7,790 nucleotides of DNA, taken from the NCBI GenBank assembly GCA_016929035.1, contig JAFGJP010000218.1, forward strand, positions 1 to 7,790. The letters run 5' to 3'. The position numbers and the translations under genes were made by a program. The notes below the pieces were generated by a model. The model saw nothing but the letters and a program-made list of their open reading frames with translations, was not told the origin of the DNA and made no database searches. This stretch comes from Candidatus Auribacterota bacterium. GTDB taxonomy: Bacteria > Auribacterota > JAFGBW01 > JAFGJP01. Shown in pieces: positions 1 through 6,714 of the stretch (positions are counted from its first letter, which is position 1; each line of letters opens with the position of its first letter).

Positions 1-2699
1 ATGAAAGGGTCTCTCAGTGATTCAAACTGAGCGGCCATGACCATATAGACAAGAATAATCCCGAGGATAAGCAGAAGCGTGAGGTCGCGGAAAGATTTTC
101 TCTGCTCCTCGGCCTCTCCTCCGAATTCTGTGGAGATGCCGTCGGGAAGCGTCATTATCTCAAGGCCTTTTTTAATGTCAGAAACGATTTCACCCAGAGA
201 CCTTTCAGAGACGTTGGCCTCCACTTTGAGAACGCGCTCCCTGTTTTTTCTTTCGATCGATACGGGGCCTGTCGTCTCGACGACTTTGGCAATGTCACCC
301 AGCTTGATTGTGTTTTTTGTGACAGGAGATATAATGGGCATATTTTTGATATCTTCTATTGTCGAGCGGAACGGCTCTTCAAGCCTGAGTACAATATCAT
401 ATGTTTCGCCTTCTTCTCTCAGGCGCGTGGCCGTTGCCCCGCCGATATAGGCATTCACCGTATCGGCAAAAGTCCTCATCGAGATACCGAATGACAGGGC
501 TTTTTTCCTGTCCGGAATAATCTTTATTTCCGGATTTCTCAGATCGCGGGACATGCTGATATCAACGACTCCCGGGATTTTTTCCATCATGTCCATAACT
601 TCCCTGGCAAACGCATTTGTTTTTTCAAACGAGTAGCCGAGAATCTCGACCTGTATCTTTTTTCCTCCCCCGCCTGTTATCATTTGTCCGAGAGGGTTTC
701 CTGCGGTAATATTGAGCTTAATCACGCCCGGAATCTTTGAGATTTCCTGCCTGAGGATCCGGGCGATCTCCTTGTCAGACCGTTCGCGCTGCTCCTGCGG
801 AACGATTTTCACGCGCGACTGGATGATATGGCTTCCTGTTTCTCCTCCCATGGCCATGCCCATACCGCTGGACGGCTGGCCGGCAAAAGTGGACATGAAG
901 ACTTTTTCCGGGACGAGTCTGCTTACGATATCTTCCAGTCGAAGAGCGATTTTGTCAGTCACTTCGACGCGTGTTCCCACAGGAAGATTCACGTTAAGCA
1001 TAAGATCTCCGGAATCTTCTTCTGGAAGAAAATCCGATCCTATGTGGAAAAAGAGACTTAGGCTGAAAATGAACGTAACCAGAAAAGAAAGGAGAACGAC
1101 CGCCTTGTGCCCCAAACACTTTTTCAGAGCTTCCGAGTAAAACAGCTCGATTTTCCGGAAAACATTTTCTGAAAAATCATATAATCCTTTGATAAGACTC
1201 TTCGATGATATTTTTTTCTTCGCCCCTATCCATTTTGATGACAGCATGGGCGTGAACGTCGAGGCGGTGAAAAGCGATCCGACCAGGGTTACGATAATGA
1301 TTGCCGCCATTTCACCAAACATGATGCCGACGATGCCCTTGACAAAAAGAAGGGGAAGAAAGACCACGATCGTTGTCAGGGTCGATGCGCCGATGGCTGT
1401 CAGGATCTCCATGGTGCCGAAAACAGACGCTTCTTTCGGCCTCTCGCCTTTTTCCATATGGCGGGTGATGTTGTCCACAACGACTATAGCTGCATCCACG
1501 ATCATCCCCAGGGCAATCACCAGAGCAGAGAGGCTGATGACATTAATTGTCTTCTCGTTAACAAATAAATAAATAAAAGATATCAGAAGTGAAAAAGGAA
1601 TGGTGAAAGCGACAATAAGGCTGGACCTCAGGTTCCTCAGAAAAAACCATACAACCAGAATAACAAGCATGATGCCCATCCAGATGGTCGATTGCAGCGT
1701 ATTGAGAGTTCTTTCAATATCTTCAGAAGAATCAAAGACCGTATGGAGCTTGATATCGGCAGGCAGCTTCTTTTTGATCTGTTCTACTTTCTTTTTGACC
1801 CGTTCTGTCACCTGAACCGTATTATGCCCGACCTGCTTCTGGATAATGACCGCACCGCAGGTGGCCCGGTCGATCCTGATCATTTCCGACATCTCCTTAA
1901 ACCCGTCCTCGACAGTGGCCACGTCTCTTAGATACACGATCTTTCCGTCTTTCTGGCCGATGATTGTGCACTCTATCTCATCAGGAGAGGTGAATTCCCC
2001 GGGAACGCGTATCAGGTAATCGGTCAGGCCGTATTTGATGTTTCCTGCAGGAAGTGTGATATTTTCTTCTCGAAGGGTTTTTTCAATGTCACTGATGGAG
2101 AAGCCGTAGGCTTCCAGGCGGTCGCTGTTGATCCAGACGTTGATCTGTCTCTGGATTCCGCCCCGGATGATCACCGTGCCGACGCCGGGTATCTGCTTGA
2201 GCTCATCGCCGAGAGTCCTGTCGAGGATCTCGTAGAGCTCTGAAAAAGATTCCTCGGCTGATGCGACAATGACGAGGATGGGAATATTAGCCGTATTGAA
2301 TTTGAAGATTATCGGGTTGTCCATCTCATCAGGGATGTCCGGAAGGGTGCGCTTGGCCATCTCGATCCTGTCCCGGATGTCATTCGATGCTTCATCAAGA
2401 TTGGTTCCCCACTTGAACTCAAGAGAAATGATAGCGGCCCCTTCAATGCACCGCGTTGTTATTTTATCCAGGCCGGGTGTTGTGGACAGCCTGTTTTCCA
2501 GAGGCTCGGCGACTTTGAGCTCCACGTCTTCCGGGCTGGCTCCGGGATAGACGGCAATGACCGATATGATCGGCGGCTCGATCTCAGGCATAAGATCAAC
2601 GCCGAGCTGAGACAAGCCGTAAAGGGCGATGATGATAATCCCCAGGAATATCATCATGTTTGTTACAGGTCTTTTTACGCCGAATTCCGGTAGATTCAT
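1..2699 (-). CDS. RND-family (HAE1/AcrB-like) multidrug efflux permease, C-terminus cut off by the window edge
   Basis: Inner-membrane proton antiporter that would supply the energy and the substrate-binding porter domain of the tripartite pump encoded by this operon. Reading from 2699 the frame stays open for 899 codons to the window edge. About 130-160 residues (roughly TM9-12) are missing compared with the usual ~1030. The start MNLPEFGVKRPV is typical of the family, and an in-frame TAA lies four codons upstream, so ATG 2699 is secure. TM1 is at ~11-30 and TM2-TM4 at ~338-408. The TM4 motif reads GMIVDAAIVVVDN, with the proton-relay Asp at 402 (AcrB D407) but Ala at 403 where AcrB has D408. 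TM8 (LILGIILVYMVMAAQFES) lies near the cut end. Porter-domain features such as VYPGASPEDVE and SDFLPEEDSG are present. A Met/Gly-rich loop lies at ~612-620. No Shine-Dalgarno is visible. The adaptor gene ends 41 nt upstream. The class is secure; the substrate is unknown. Confidence 0.95.
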   Translation of the reverse strand, partial: MNLPEFGVKRPVTNMMIFLGIIIIALYGLSQLGVDLMPEIEPPIISVIAVYPGASPEDVELKVAEPLENRLSTTPGLDKITTRCIEGAAIISLEFKWGTNLDEASNDIRDRIEMAKRTLPDIPDEMDNPIIFKFNTANIPILVIVASAEESFSELYEILDRTLGDELKQIPGVGTVIIRGGIQRQINVWINSDRLEAYGFSISDIEKTLREENITLPAGNIKYGLTDYLIRVPGEFTSPDEIECTIIGQKDGKIVYLRDVATVEDGFKEMSEMIRIDRATCGAVIIQKQVGHNTVQVTERVKKKVEQIKKKLPADIKLHTVFDSSEDIERTLNTLQSTIWMGIMLVILVVWFFLRNLRSSLIVAFTIPFSLLISFIYLFVNEKTINVISLSALVIALGMIVDAAIVVVDNITRHMEKGERPKEASVFGTMEILTAIGASTLTTIVVFLPLLFVKGIVGIMFGEMAAIIIVTLVGSLFTASTFTPMLSSKWIGAKKKISSKSLIKGLYDFSENVFRKIELFYSEALKKCLGHKAVVLLSFLVTFIFSLSLFFHIGSDFLPEEDSGDLMLNVNLPVGTRVEVTDKIALRLEDIVSRLVPEKVFMSTFAGQPSSGMGMAMGGETGSHIIQSRVKIVPQEQRERSDKEIARILRQEISKIPGVIKLNITAGNPLGQMITGGGGKKIQVEILGYSFEKTNAFAREVMDMMEKIPGVVDISMSRDLRNPEIKIIPDRKKALSFGISMRTFADTVNAYIGGATATRLREEGETYDIVLRLEEPFRSTIEDIKNMPIISPVTKNTIKLGDIAKVVETTGPVSIERKNRERVLKVEANVSERSLGEIVSDIKKGLEIMTLPDGISTEFGGEAEEQRKSFRDLTLLLILGIILVYMVMAAQFESLRDPF

Positions 2700-2705
2700 G
2701 GTGTT

Positions 2706-2729
2706 TGGTTATCTGGTTAACTGGTTGCC
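2706..2729. repeat. Three tandem degenerate octamers (TGGTTRNC-like) between adaptor and RND genes
   Basis: The plus strand reads TGGTTATC (2706-2713), TGGTTAAC (2714-2721) and TGGTTGCC (2722-2729), three head-to-tail 8-bp units sharing TGGTT and a final C. They fill most of the 41-nt gap between the adaptor stop and the RND ATG. They lie in the place where a ribosome binding site for the RND gene should be. On the coding strand this is a run of AACCAG-like units with no GGAG. Function is unknown; it could be a small dispersed repeat or a chance low-complexity tract. Confidence 0.6.
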
Positions 2730-2740
2730 TTGTCAAAGAT

Positions 2741-3655
2741 TTACTGCTGCTCCATTTTTTCAAAAAGGACTTTTACGCCGTCAGTCAGTTTCTGCTGACC
2801 CATGACAACAACGAGCTCTCCAGGATTTACACCGGACTTCACTTCTCTTAAATGTCCTTCTCTTAGGCCGAGAGAGATCTTGCGCTTACGGGCAGCGTCA
2901 TTTTCAACTATGTAAACATAGCTTTCGGAATTTTTTCCAATGATCGATTCTGTGAAGATTACAGGGACGTTCTCAGCTACCTCTGTTACAAGTGACACTC
3001 TGGCGAACATTCCGGGCTTAAGAAACATGTTGCTGTTTTCGATAATGATCTCAGCCGGCGTTGTCCGGGTGGAAACATCAAGGACAGGGCTGATCTTGTT
3101 GATCTTTCCATGGAAGATCTTGTCAGGATATGTATCGACCGTTATATCCGCGTCCTGGCCGGGTCCGATATTGGCCAGAAATGTTTCCGGGATATCGACA
3201 TTAATCTTGACTTTTTCGATATTGACCACTCTGGCGACAGGCGTATTGGGAGTGACCTGCTGGCCGATATCAACGTAAACGCGTCCGATGAGTCCGCTGA
3301 GAGGGCTTTCAACAGGCGCCTTTTCAAAAGTAAGGCCGACTTCATCACGGTCTATGTACATGATAACTTCATTCTGCGCGACGATCTGGCCTTCGTCTTT
3401 GACCTTTTCCAGGATCTTTCCGCTGACCTTGGGGTAGACTTCTGCTTCATAAAAAGAAAGAATGTTCCCGACAAATTCGCATCTGACACGAAGCGTTCTT
3501 TTCTCGACCTCCATAACTTTGACAGGAACGACCTCAGGCATATTATTGTTAATGTTGTTAGCCGGCTTTTCTTTCTGCCGGCATCCTGCAGCAAAAAGAC
3601 ATAACGCGGCAAGACATAGGACAAGCCACCTGTTCAAGTTCAGTTTTCGTTTCAT
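2741..3655 (-). CDS. RND efflux membrane-fusion protein (periplasmic adaptor), lipoprotein, without alpha-hairpin
   Basis: Periplasmic adaptor (HlyD/AcrA superfamily) linking the RND permease to the outer-membrane channel. With ATG 3655 it has 304 residues. The signal peptide ends in a lipobox, FAAGC, with Cys25 as the predicted lipidated residue. The two lipoyl half-motifs are at ~71-101 and ~114-146 (AEVYPKVSGKI; SPLSGLIGRVYVDIGQQV). The beta-barrel follows at ~148-225 (PETFLANIGPGQDADITVDTYP; FLKPGMFARV) and the membrane-proximal domain at ~229-300. Only about 12 residues separate the lipoyl halves, so the coiled-coil hairpin that normally docks on TolC is absent, which explains the short length (AcrA is ~397). 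Borrelia BesA is a known hairpin-less example. The upstream stop TGA overlaps ATG by one base (TGATG), implying translational coupling. A TTG one codon earlier (3658) is an alternative start. AAGGAG lies 7 nt before the TTG and 10 nt before the ATG. Confidence 0.93.
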   Translation of the reverse strand: MKRKLNLNRWLVLCLAALCLFAAGCRQKEKPANNINNNMPEVVPVKVMEVEKRTLRVRCEFVGNILSFYEAEVYPKVSGKILEKVKDEGQIVAQNEVIMYIDRDEVGLTFEKAPVESPLSGLIGRVYVDIGQQVTPNTPVARVVNIEKVKINVDIPETFLANIGPGQDADITVDTYPDKIFHGKINKISPVLDVSTRTTPAEIIIENSNMFLKPGMFARVSLVTEVAENVPVIFTESIIGKNSESYVYIVENDAARKRKISLGLREGHLREVKSGVNPGELVVVMGQQKLTDGVKVLFEKMEQQ

Positions 3656-5196
3656 CAATTTCTTGCTCCTTCTTGACTGAATAAATCGATATTATTACTG
3701 GTGAGAGTTGTTCCCTGAGCGCACTCCAGCTGGATAACGGCTACATTGTAATCGATGAGAGCTTTGAGGTAATCCAGCTCAGCCTGTGAAAGAGAGTCCT
3801 GGTAGTCCAGCATGTCGTGTGTACTGATTTCGCCGGCCATATAGCGCTCTTTTTGGGCCGCGTAATTCTTTTTTTCTTTTTCAAGGGAAAGGTCAGATGC
3901 CTGAAGCTGCCGGGACTGGATATCTATTTCTCTCACCCTGTCGCGGACATCAAGAATGATCGCCTGCTCGAGCTTTTTTAGCCCGAGAAGCAGCTGGGCT
4001 TTTTGCAGCTTTTGCTGCTCAAATCTGGCGTCGTCTTCCTCTCCGAATGTTTTTGTGAATTTAAGCCCGATAAGAAATTGCCGTCTGTCTATGGAAAGAT
4101 CTTCTACAGTATCACGATATTCTTCATCAAGTCCGTTCAGGGCAAGGCTACCCATGAGATCAAGCTCAGGGAGAGTGCTGTTTTCAGCAAGCATGAGAAG
4201 AATATCGCTGTTTTTTATATTAAGAAGATAGGCCTTATAATCCGGCCTGTTCTCAAACGCTGTCATGAGAGCGTCTTTCAGAGATACGGTTTTTTTGACA
4301 AATTCCGGCTTATCCGTGAGAAACACTTCAGCGTTCCACATTTCCGGATCGCTGACAAGGTTCGTGATGAATTTCAGATTGTCTTCAGCACTTTTCAGCT
4401 GCGATTCAGCGGCAATGAGAAGCTTTTCCCTTTGAGCGACCATGGTCTCTGTTTCCAGAAGGTCGACCTGACTGACAAGGCCCTTGGCATAGCGCTTGCG
4501 GGTGATGTCCAGAAGGTCGTTCGCCCTTTTCAAAGATGATTTGGCGATTTCATAGGAATCCTGAGCAAAGGCATAATAGTAATACGCCTGCTTTGTCCGC
4601 GTAATGATATCCATAACCGTTGAAATGAATTCATACTGACTTTTTTCCTTGGTGTTCCGGGCGATGACAATAAAGGCCTCGTTGACCTCTCTTCCCCTGC
4701 CCTTGAGAAGAGGATGAGAGACATCGATCTGCGGAGTTATAGTATAATAAGAAGTCAAACTTGAAAAACCTGAATTTGTCTCGTTTAACTTGTTATCCAA
4801 GGAAAAGCTGTACCGGGTTCCGGTTCGGAGCCTGCCGTAAAGAGAGACATCAAAAGTTGTCATTTCTGTTTCCAGGTTCTCGACCCCGAAAAATTCGCTT
4901 GTTGACTTTTCAATGTTTTCCAAGAAGCTCAGCTCTGTGCTGAACTCGGGAGAGAAAGAGGATTCAGCAATTTCTATGTCAAGATCCTTGATATCCGGAT
5001 CCATGCGCTTGATCTGGATATCCGGGTTGTTTTCCAGCGCATGGACAATGCAGTCCTGAAGAGAAAGATCAAGAGCCTTCCCGGAATCAGAAAAAGCGAT
5101 AAAAAGCTCTTTCACATAGGGTTCTTCACCGCATGAAAAAGAAGGAAAAAGAATAACGATTAATATTATTGTTGATAATATATGAAAAATTTTCAT
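3655..5196 (-). CDS. TolC-like outer-membrane efflux protein (OEP family)
   Basis: Trimeric outer-membrane channel and periplasmic tunnel, the exit duct of the pump. It has 513 residues, within the normal TolC range. An N-terminal hydrophobic signal segment (~5-21) precedes the mature part; the lone Cys22 lacks a good lipobox, so lipidation is doubtful. Two OEP repeats are visible. The first begins at ~44 (LSLQDCIVHALENNPDI) and contains the helix RYAKGLVSQVDLLETET at 235-251. The second begins at ~305 (SLKDALMTAFENRPDY) and contains RYMAGEISTHDMLDYQDS at 451-468, followed by the long C-terminal helix ending LECAQGTTL. The matching RY-x-x-G motifs mark the duplicated coiled-coil architecture. 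Strand-like segments at ~114-135 and ~150-160 fit the beta-barrel part of repeat one. The start ATG 5196 has AAAAGG 8 nt upstream, inside the 15-nt gap after marR. It overlaps the adaptor gene downstream. Confidence 0.94.
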   Translation of the reverse strand: MKIFHILSTIILIVILFPSFSCGEEPYVKELFIAFSDSGKALDLSLQDCIVHALENNPDIQIKRMDPDIKDLDIEIAESSFSPEFSTELSFLENIEKSTSEFFGVENLETEMTTFDVSLYGRLRTGTRYSFSLDNKLNETNSGFSSLTSYYTITPQIDVSHPLLKGRGREVNEAFIVIARNTKEKSQYEFISTVMDIITRTKQAYYYYAFAQDSYEIAKSSLKRANDLLDITRKRYAKGLVSQVDLLETETMVAQREKLLIAAESQLKSAEDNLKFITNLVSDPEMWNAEVFLTDKPEFVKKTVSLKDALMTAFENRPDYKAYLLNIKNSDILLMLAENSTLPELDLMGSLALNGLDEEYRDTVEDLSIDRRQFLIGLKFTKTFGEEDDARFEQQKLQKAQLLLGLKKLEQAIILDVRDRVREIDIQSRQLQASDLSLEKEKKNYAAQKERYMAGEISTHDMLDYQDSLSQAELDYLKALIDYNVAVIQLECAQGTTLTSNNIDLFSQEGARN

Positions 5197-5211
5197 AACA
5201 TTGACCTTTTC
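5197..5211 (-). promoter_or_regulatory. Ribosome binding site for the TolC-like gene
   Basis: The 15-nt gap between the marR-like stop and the TolC-like ATG contains AAAAGGT on the minus strand, 7-8 nt before the ATG. This supports the chosen start and indicates that the gene is translated from the same message as the repressor gene. Confidence 0.6.
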
Positions 5212-5667
5212 TTAAACAGAATGCGGATTATATATGATATTTCTGATTTTTTTAACAATATTCAGATAATCCTGCCGCTCTTTCTCGCTGAGCTTTCCAA
5301 AAACGCCTTCAATCATCTCTTTTTGCTGTTTTTTCATAGCATTAATGATTTCCCTGGCTTTTAGCGTCAGCCGGATTTTGACTATTCGCCTGTCGCTTTC
5401 GTCTAAAATTCTATTCACCAAACCCAGCTTGTAAAGCCTGTTGATCATGCCTGTGGTCGCCGGAAGGGTAATATTGAGCTCCGTTGCCAGGTCTTTCATT
5501 TTCATACTTCCTGAAGAATCGATCAGCCAGAGAGATGTCATCTGGGGGATTGTGATTTTTCCAATGTCCAGATTGCTAAAACTAAAGAACTGTTTCATAA
5601 CGCCCCTTCGTATCTGCACAAAGTTCGTTATCAGATCTTCTGCAAAATGAGAGAGTTCTGTTTTCAT
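5212..5667 (-). CDS. MarR-family winged-helix transcriptional repressor
   Basis: Likely local, ligand-responsive repressor of the efflux operon that it heads. Its 151 residues match the usual 140-160 of MarR proteins. The N-terminal dimerisation helix is at ~1-30. The winged helix-turn-helix follows: ITIPQMTSLWLIDSSGSMKM (39-58), then the helix-turn-helix with recognition helix around LPATTGMINRLYKLG (68-82). The wing carries the family signature DESDRRIVKIRLT (89-101). C-terminal helices at ~103-145 complete the dimer. The start ATG 5667 is preceded by AGGGA 8 nt upstream. The gene is first in the operon, 15 nt ahead of the TolC-like gene, directly downstream of a perfect 8-bp inverted repeat. 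This layout is typical of autoregulated MarR-efflux modules. The family is secure. The inducer cannot be deduced, and repression of this operon is inferred from position. Confidence 0.95.
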   Translation of the reverse strand: MKTELSHFAEDLITNFVQIRRGVMKQFFSFSNLDIGKITIPQMTSLWLIDSSGSMKMKDLATELNITLPATTGMINRLYKLGLVNRILDESDRRIVKIRLTLKAREIINAMKKQQKEMIEGVFGKLSEKERQDYLNIVKKIRNIIYNPHSV

Positions 5668-5680
5668 GGTTAATTTCCCT

Positions 5681-5703
5681 AATAGTTAGCTTAATTAACT
5701 ATT
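5681..5703. promoter_or_regulatory. Putative MarR-type operator (perfect 8-bp inverted repeat)
   Basis: AATAGTTA at 5681-5688 and its exact reverse complement TAACTATT at 5696-5703 are separated by 7 nt, with an inner TTAATTAA palindrome at 5691-5698. Size and symmetry suit a MarR dimer. The site begins 4 nt downstream of the predicted -10 box and covers the predicted transcription start. Its far end abuts the ribosome binding site of the repressor gene, so bound protein should block initiation. A third half-site (AACTATT, 5713-5719) lies 16 bp upstream, between -10 and -35. Confidence 0.75.
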
Positions 5704-5706
5704 AAG

Positions 5707-5735
5707 GATATAAACTATTTTTCCCCACGTGTCAA
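5707..5735 (-). promoter_or_regulatory. Sigma-70 type promoter of the marR-efflux operon
   Basis: On the minus strand a perfect -35 box TTGACA (5735-5730) is followed by a 17-nt spacer and TATATC (5712-5707) as the -10 box, 4/6 to consensus. The predicted start is near 5700, inside the inverted repeat, giving a leader of about 33 nt. The rather weak -10 with an ideal -35 and spacer suits a promoter held down by a repressor. No other promoter was seen for the four-gene operon. Confidence 0.75.
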
Positions 5736-5773
5736 GGGGTTTTTAAAATATTCTTTAACTTATTGCATATGAA

Positions 5774-6418
5774 TTACTTAAATATATCTTCCGTCTCTTT
5801 GTGCCACAAAACAAAGTCAAGATGGCTCAAAGGAATACGGATTTTTTCGGCAAAACGCCTCATTCTATTTTCTATTTCAAGATATCTTTTTTCCGTCAGG
5901 CTATCCGGTATTTCGCTTATGACCTTTAGCCCTTGCAGGTTTTTCAGAACATGCCTGTCCAGAATAGCCAGATTTTTACCCATGCCGATATTTCTTAAAA
6001 AATGGCTGGCTTCCTTGAATCCAAGACCTTTCACGTTTGTCACAAGCCATTTCCTGATCAAGAGGGCATTTTTTTTGGCAGAAAGCCTTCTCCTTATTTC
6101 CATTTTTCCGTTTTTTAGGAAAAGCTTCCGGGCGCGGTTGATATGCCAGGATTTTGTTTTGTGGAACCGTGTTCTTTTGATAAGGGTTTTGGCCATGACT
6201 TCAGGATCAGCGCAAAAAAGAGAGCCGTCTTTTTTCAGGAGGCAGACAGCGTCCCAGCACGACCTTGCTTTTGACTGAGGCGTGAGAAGGCAGAAGCAGA
6301 GCTCAGCAAATAAAGTGTTGTCATCTGCTGTTTGCCCTAGCAGGGCGAACTCCCTGAGCCGCGATTCGATCGGCTTTTTGATGCGCCGGTAGTTTTTTTT
6401 GATTTCCGTTAGTTCCAT
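5774..6418 (-). CDS. ogg: Ogg2-family N-glycosylase/DNA lyase (8-oxoguanine DNA glycosylase)
   Basis: Bifunctional base-excision repair enzyme that removes 8-oxoguanine from DNA and cleaves the strand at the abasic site. The 214 residues match the compact Ogg2 family (about 205-220), known from archaea such as Methanocaldococcus and some bacteria, and lacking the N-terminal domain of eukaryotic OGG1. The diagnostic N-terminal motif is FAELCFCLLTPQSKA (37-51). The helix-hairpin-helix is VKGLGFKEASHFLRNIG (129-145), with Lys135 the expected Schiff-base nucleophile. AILDRHVLKNL (151-161) supplies the catalytic Asp154. The end, LTEKRYLEIENRMR then LDFVLWHKET, also fits the family. No Fe-S cysteine cluster of the EndoIII/MutY type is present. 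The gene stands alone between a terminator-bounded permease gene upstream and the marR promoter downstream. Start ATG 6418 has no Shine-Dalgarno, and its predicted leader is only about 8 nt. Family assignment is firm from motif recall. Confidence 0.93.
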   Translation of the reverse strand: MELTEIKKNYRRIKKPIESRLREFALLGQTADDNTLFAELCFCLLTPQSKARSCWDAVCLLKKDGSLFCADPEVMAKTLIKRTRFHKTKSWHINRARKLFLKNGKMEIRRRLSAKKNALLIRKWLVTNVKGLGFKEASHFLRNIGMGKNLAILDRHVLKNLQGLKVISEIPDSLTEKRYLEIENRMRRFAEKIRIPLSHLDFVLWHKETEDIFK

Positions 6419-6432
6419 AGTCGAACCGTGTC

Positions 6433-6438
6433 ATTATA
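6433..6438 (-). promoter_or_regulatory. -10 box for ogg
   Basis: A perfect TATAAT lies on the minus strand, 14 nt ahead of the ogg ATG, downstream of an A/T-rich tract at 6439-6465. The -35 is poor: TTCAAC at 6460-6455 is only 3/6 with a 16-nt spacer. The start would fall near 6426, giving a very short leader that holds no ribosome binding site. Confidence 0.45.
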
Positions 6439-6625
6439 CTAAAAAAAATGAAATGTTGAATTTTATCTTTGTTTAGAGATGCCCTTAATTTGTGCAGATG
6501 AAAAAGGTGGCGGAGTTTTTCTCGCTCGTCATTCATCTTAGAAATGTTAACGAGTCAGAGAAATAAGCGATGCGTGTCCTGACGGGACATGTTCATTTTA
6601 CTTATCACTTTTACGGAGGTTGCTT

Positions 6626-6661
6626 CCCGCCACAGGCGGACCTGCGCCTACGGCTTGGCGT
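6626..6661. repeat. GC-rich palindromic repeat-like cluster
   Basis: Two adjacent hairpins sit in an otherwise A/T-rich interval. CCGCC (6627-6631) pairs with GGCGG (6635-6639) across an ACA loop. CGCC (6645-6648) pairs with GGCG (6657-6660), with an alternative GCC-TAC-GGC hairpin at 6646-6654. The pattern resembles small dispersed palindromic elements found between genes in many bacterial genomes, but only one copy is visible here. Confidence 0.5.
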
Positions 6662-6686
6662 CAATCTTTTCACAATGACGATGTTT

Positions 6687-6714
6687 TACGTCCCATGGTT
6701 CACATCCCACGGTT
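6687..6714. repeat. Imperfect 14-bp tandem duplication
   Basis: TACGTCCCATGGTT (6687-6700) is followed directly by CACATCCCACGGTT (6701-6714); 11 of 14 positions match. The core TCCCAYGGTT is shared by both units. It lies just downstream of the permease terminator. Its role is unknown. Confidence 0.55.

Noticed and set aside
3110..3604. Long plus-strand frame opposite the adaptor gene
   Set aside because: It is the antisense shadow of a well-supported coding region. The same applies to the other long plus-strand frames opposite the RND, TolC-like and ogg genes.
5194..5196. TolC-like protein as an outer-membrane lipoprotein because of Cys22
   Set aside because: Residues before the Cys (S-F-S) do not fit the L-A/S-G/A-C lipobox, so ordinary signal peptidase cleavage is as likely.
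5723..5743. Possible terminator: CCCC and GGGG arms flanked by T runs on the plus strand
   Set aside because: The stem is only 4 bp with a 9-nt loop, no plus-strand gene lies upstream, and on the minus strand no T run follows. It overlaps the -35 box, which explains the sequence better. No convincing terminator was found after ogg.
6321..6536. Minus-strand 71-codon frame overlapping the ogg start out of phase
   Set aside because: The ogg frame carries clear family motifs over the overlap and this frame shows none; the ogg -10 box lies inside it.
6573..6591. Hairpin TGTCC-TGACG-GGACA as a terminator
   Set aside because: No T tract follows on either strand, and a stronger terminator already ends the permease transcript at 6766-6796.
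6615..6650. Resemblance of the minus strand (CAGGTCC...GGGAAGCAACC) to the conserved loop of bacterial SRP RNA
   Set aside because: The characteristic GGAA-capped asymmetric-loop hairpin is not formed; a CCGCC/GGCGG stem interrupts the motif and the flanks do not pair as a long helix.
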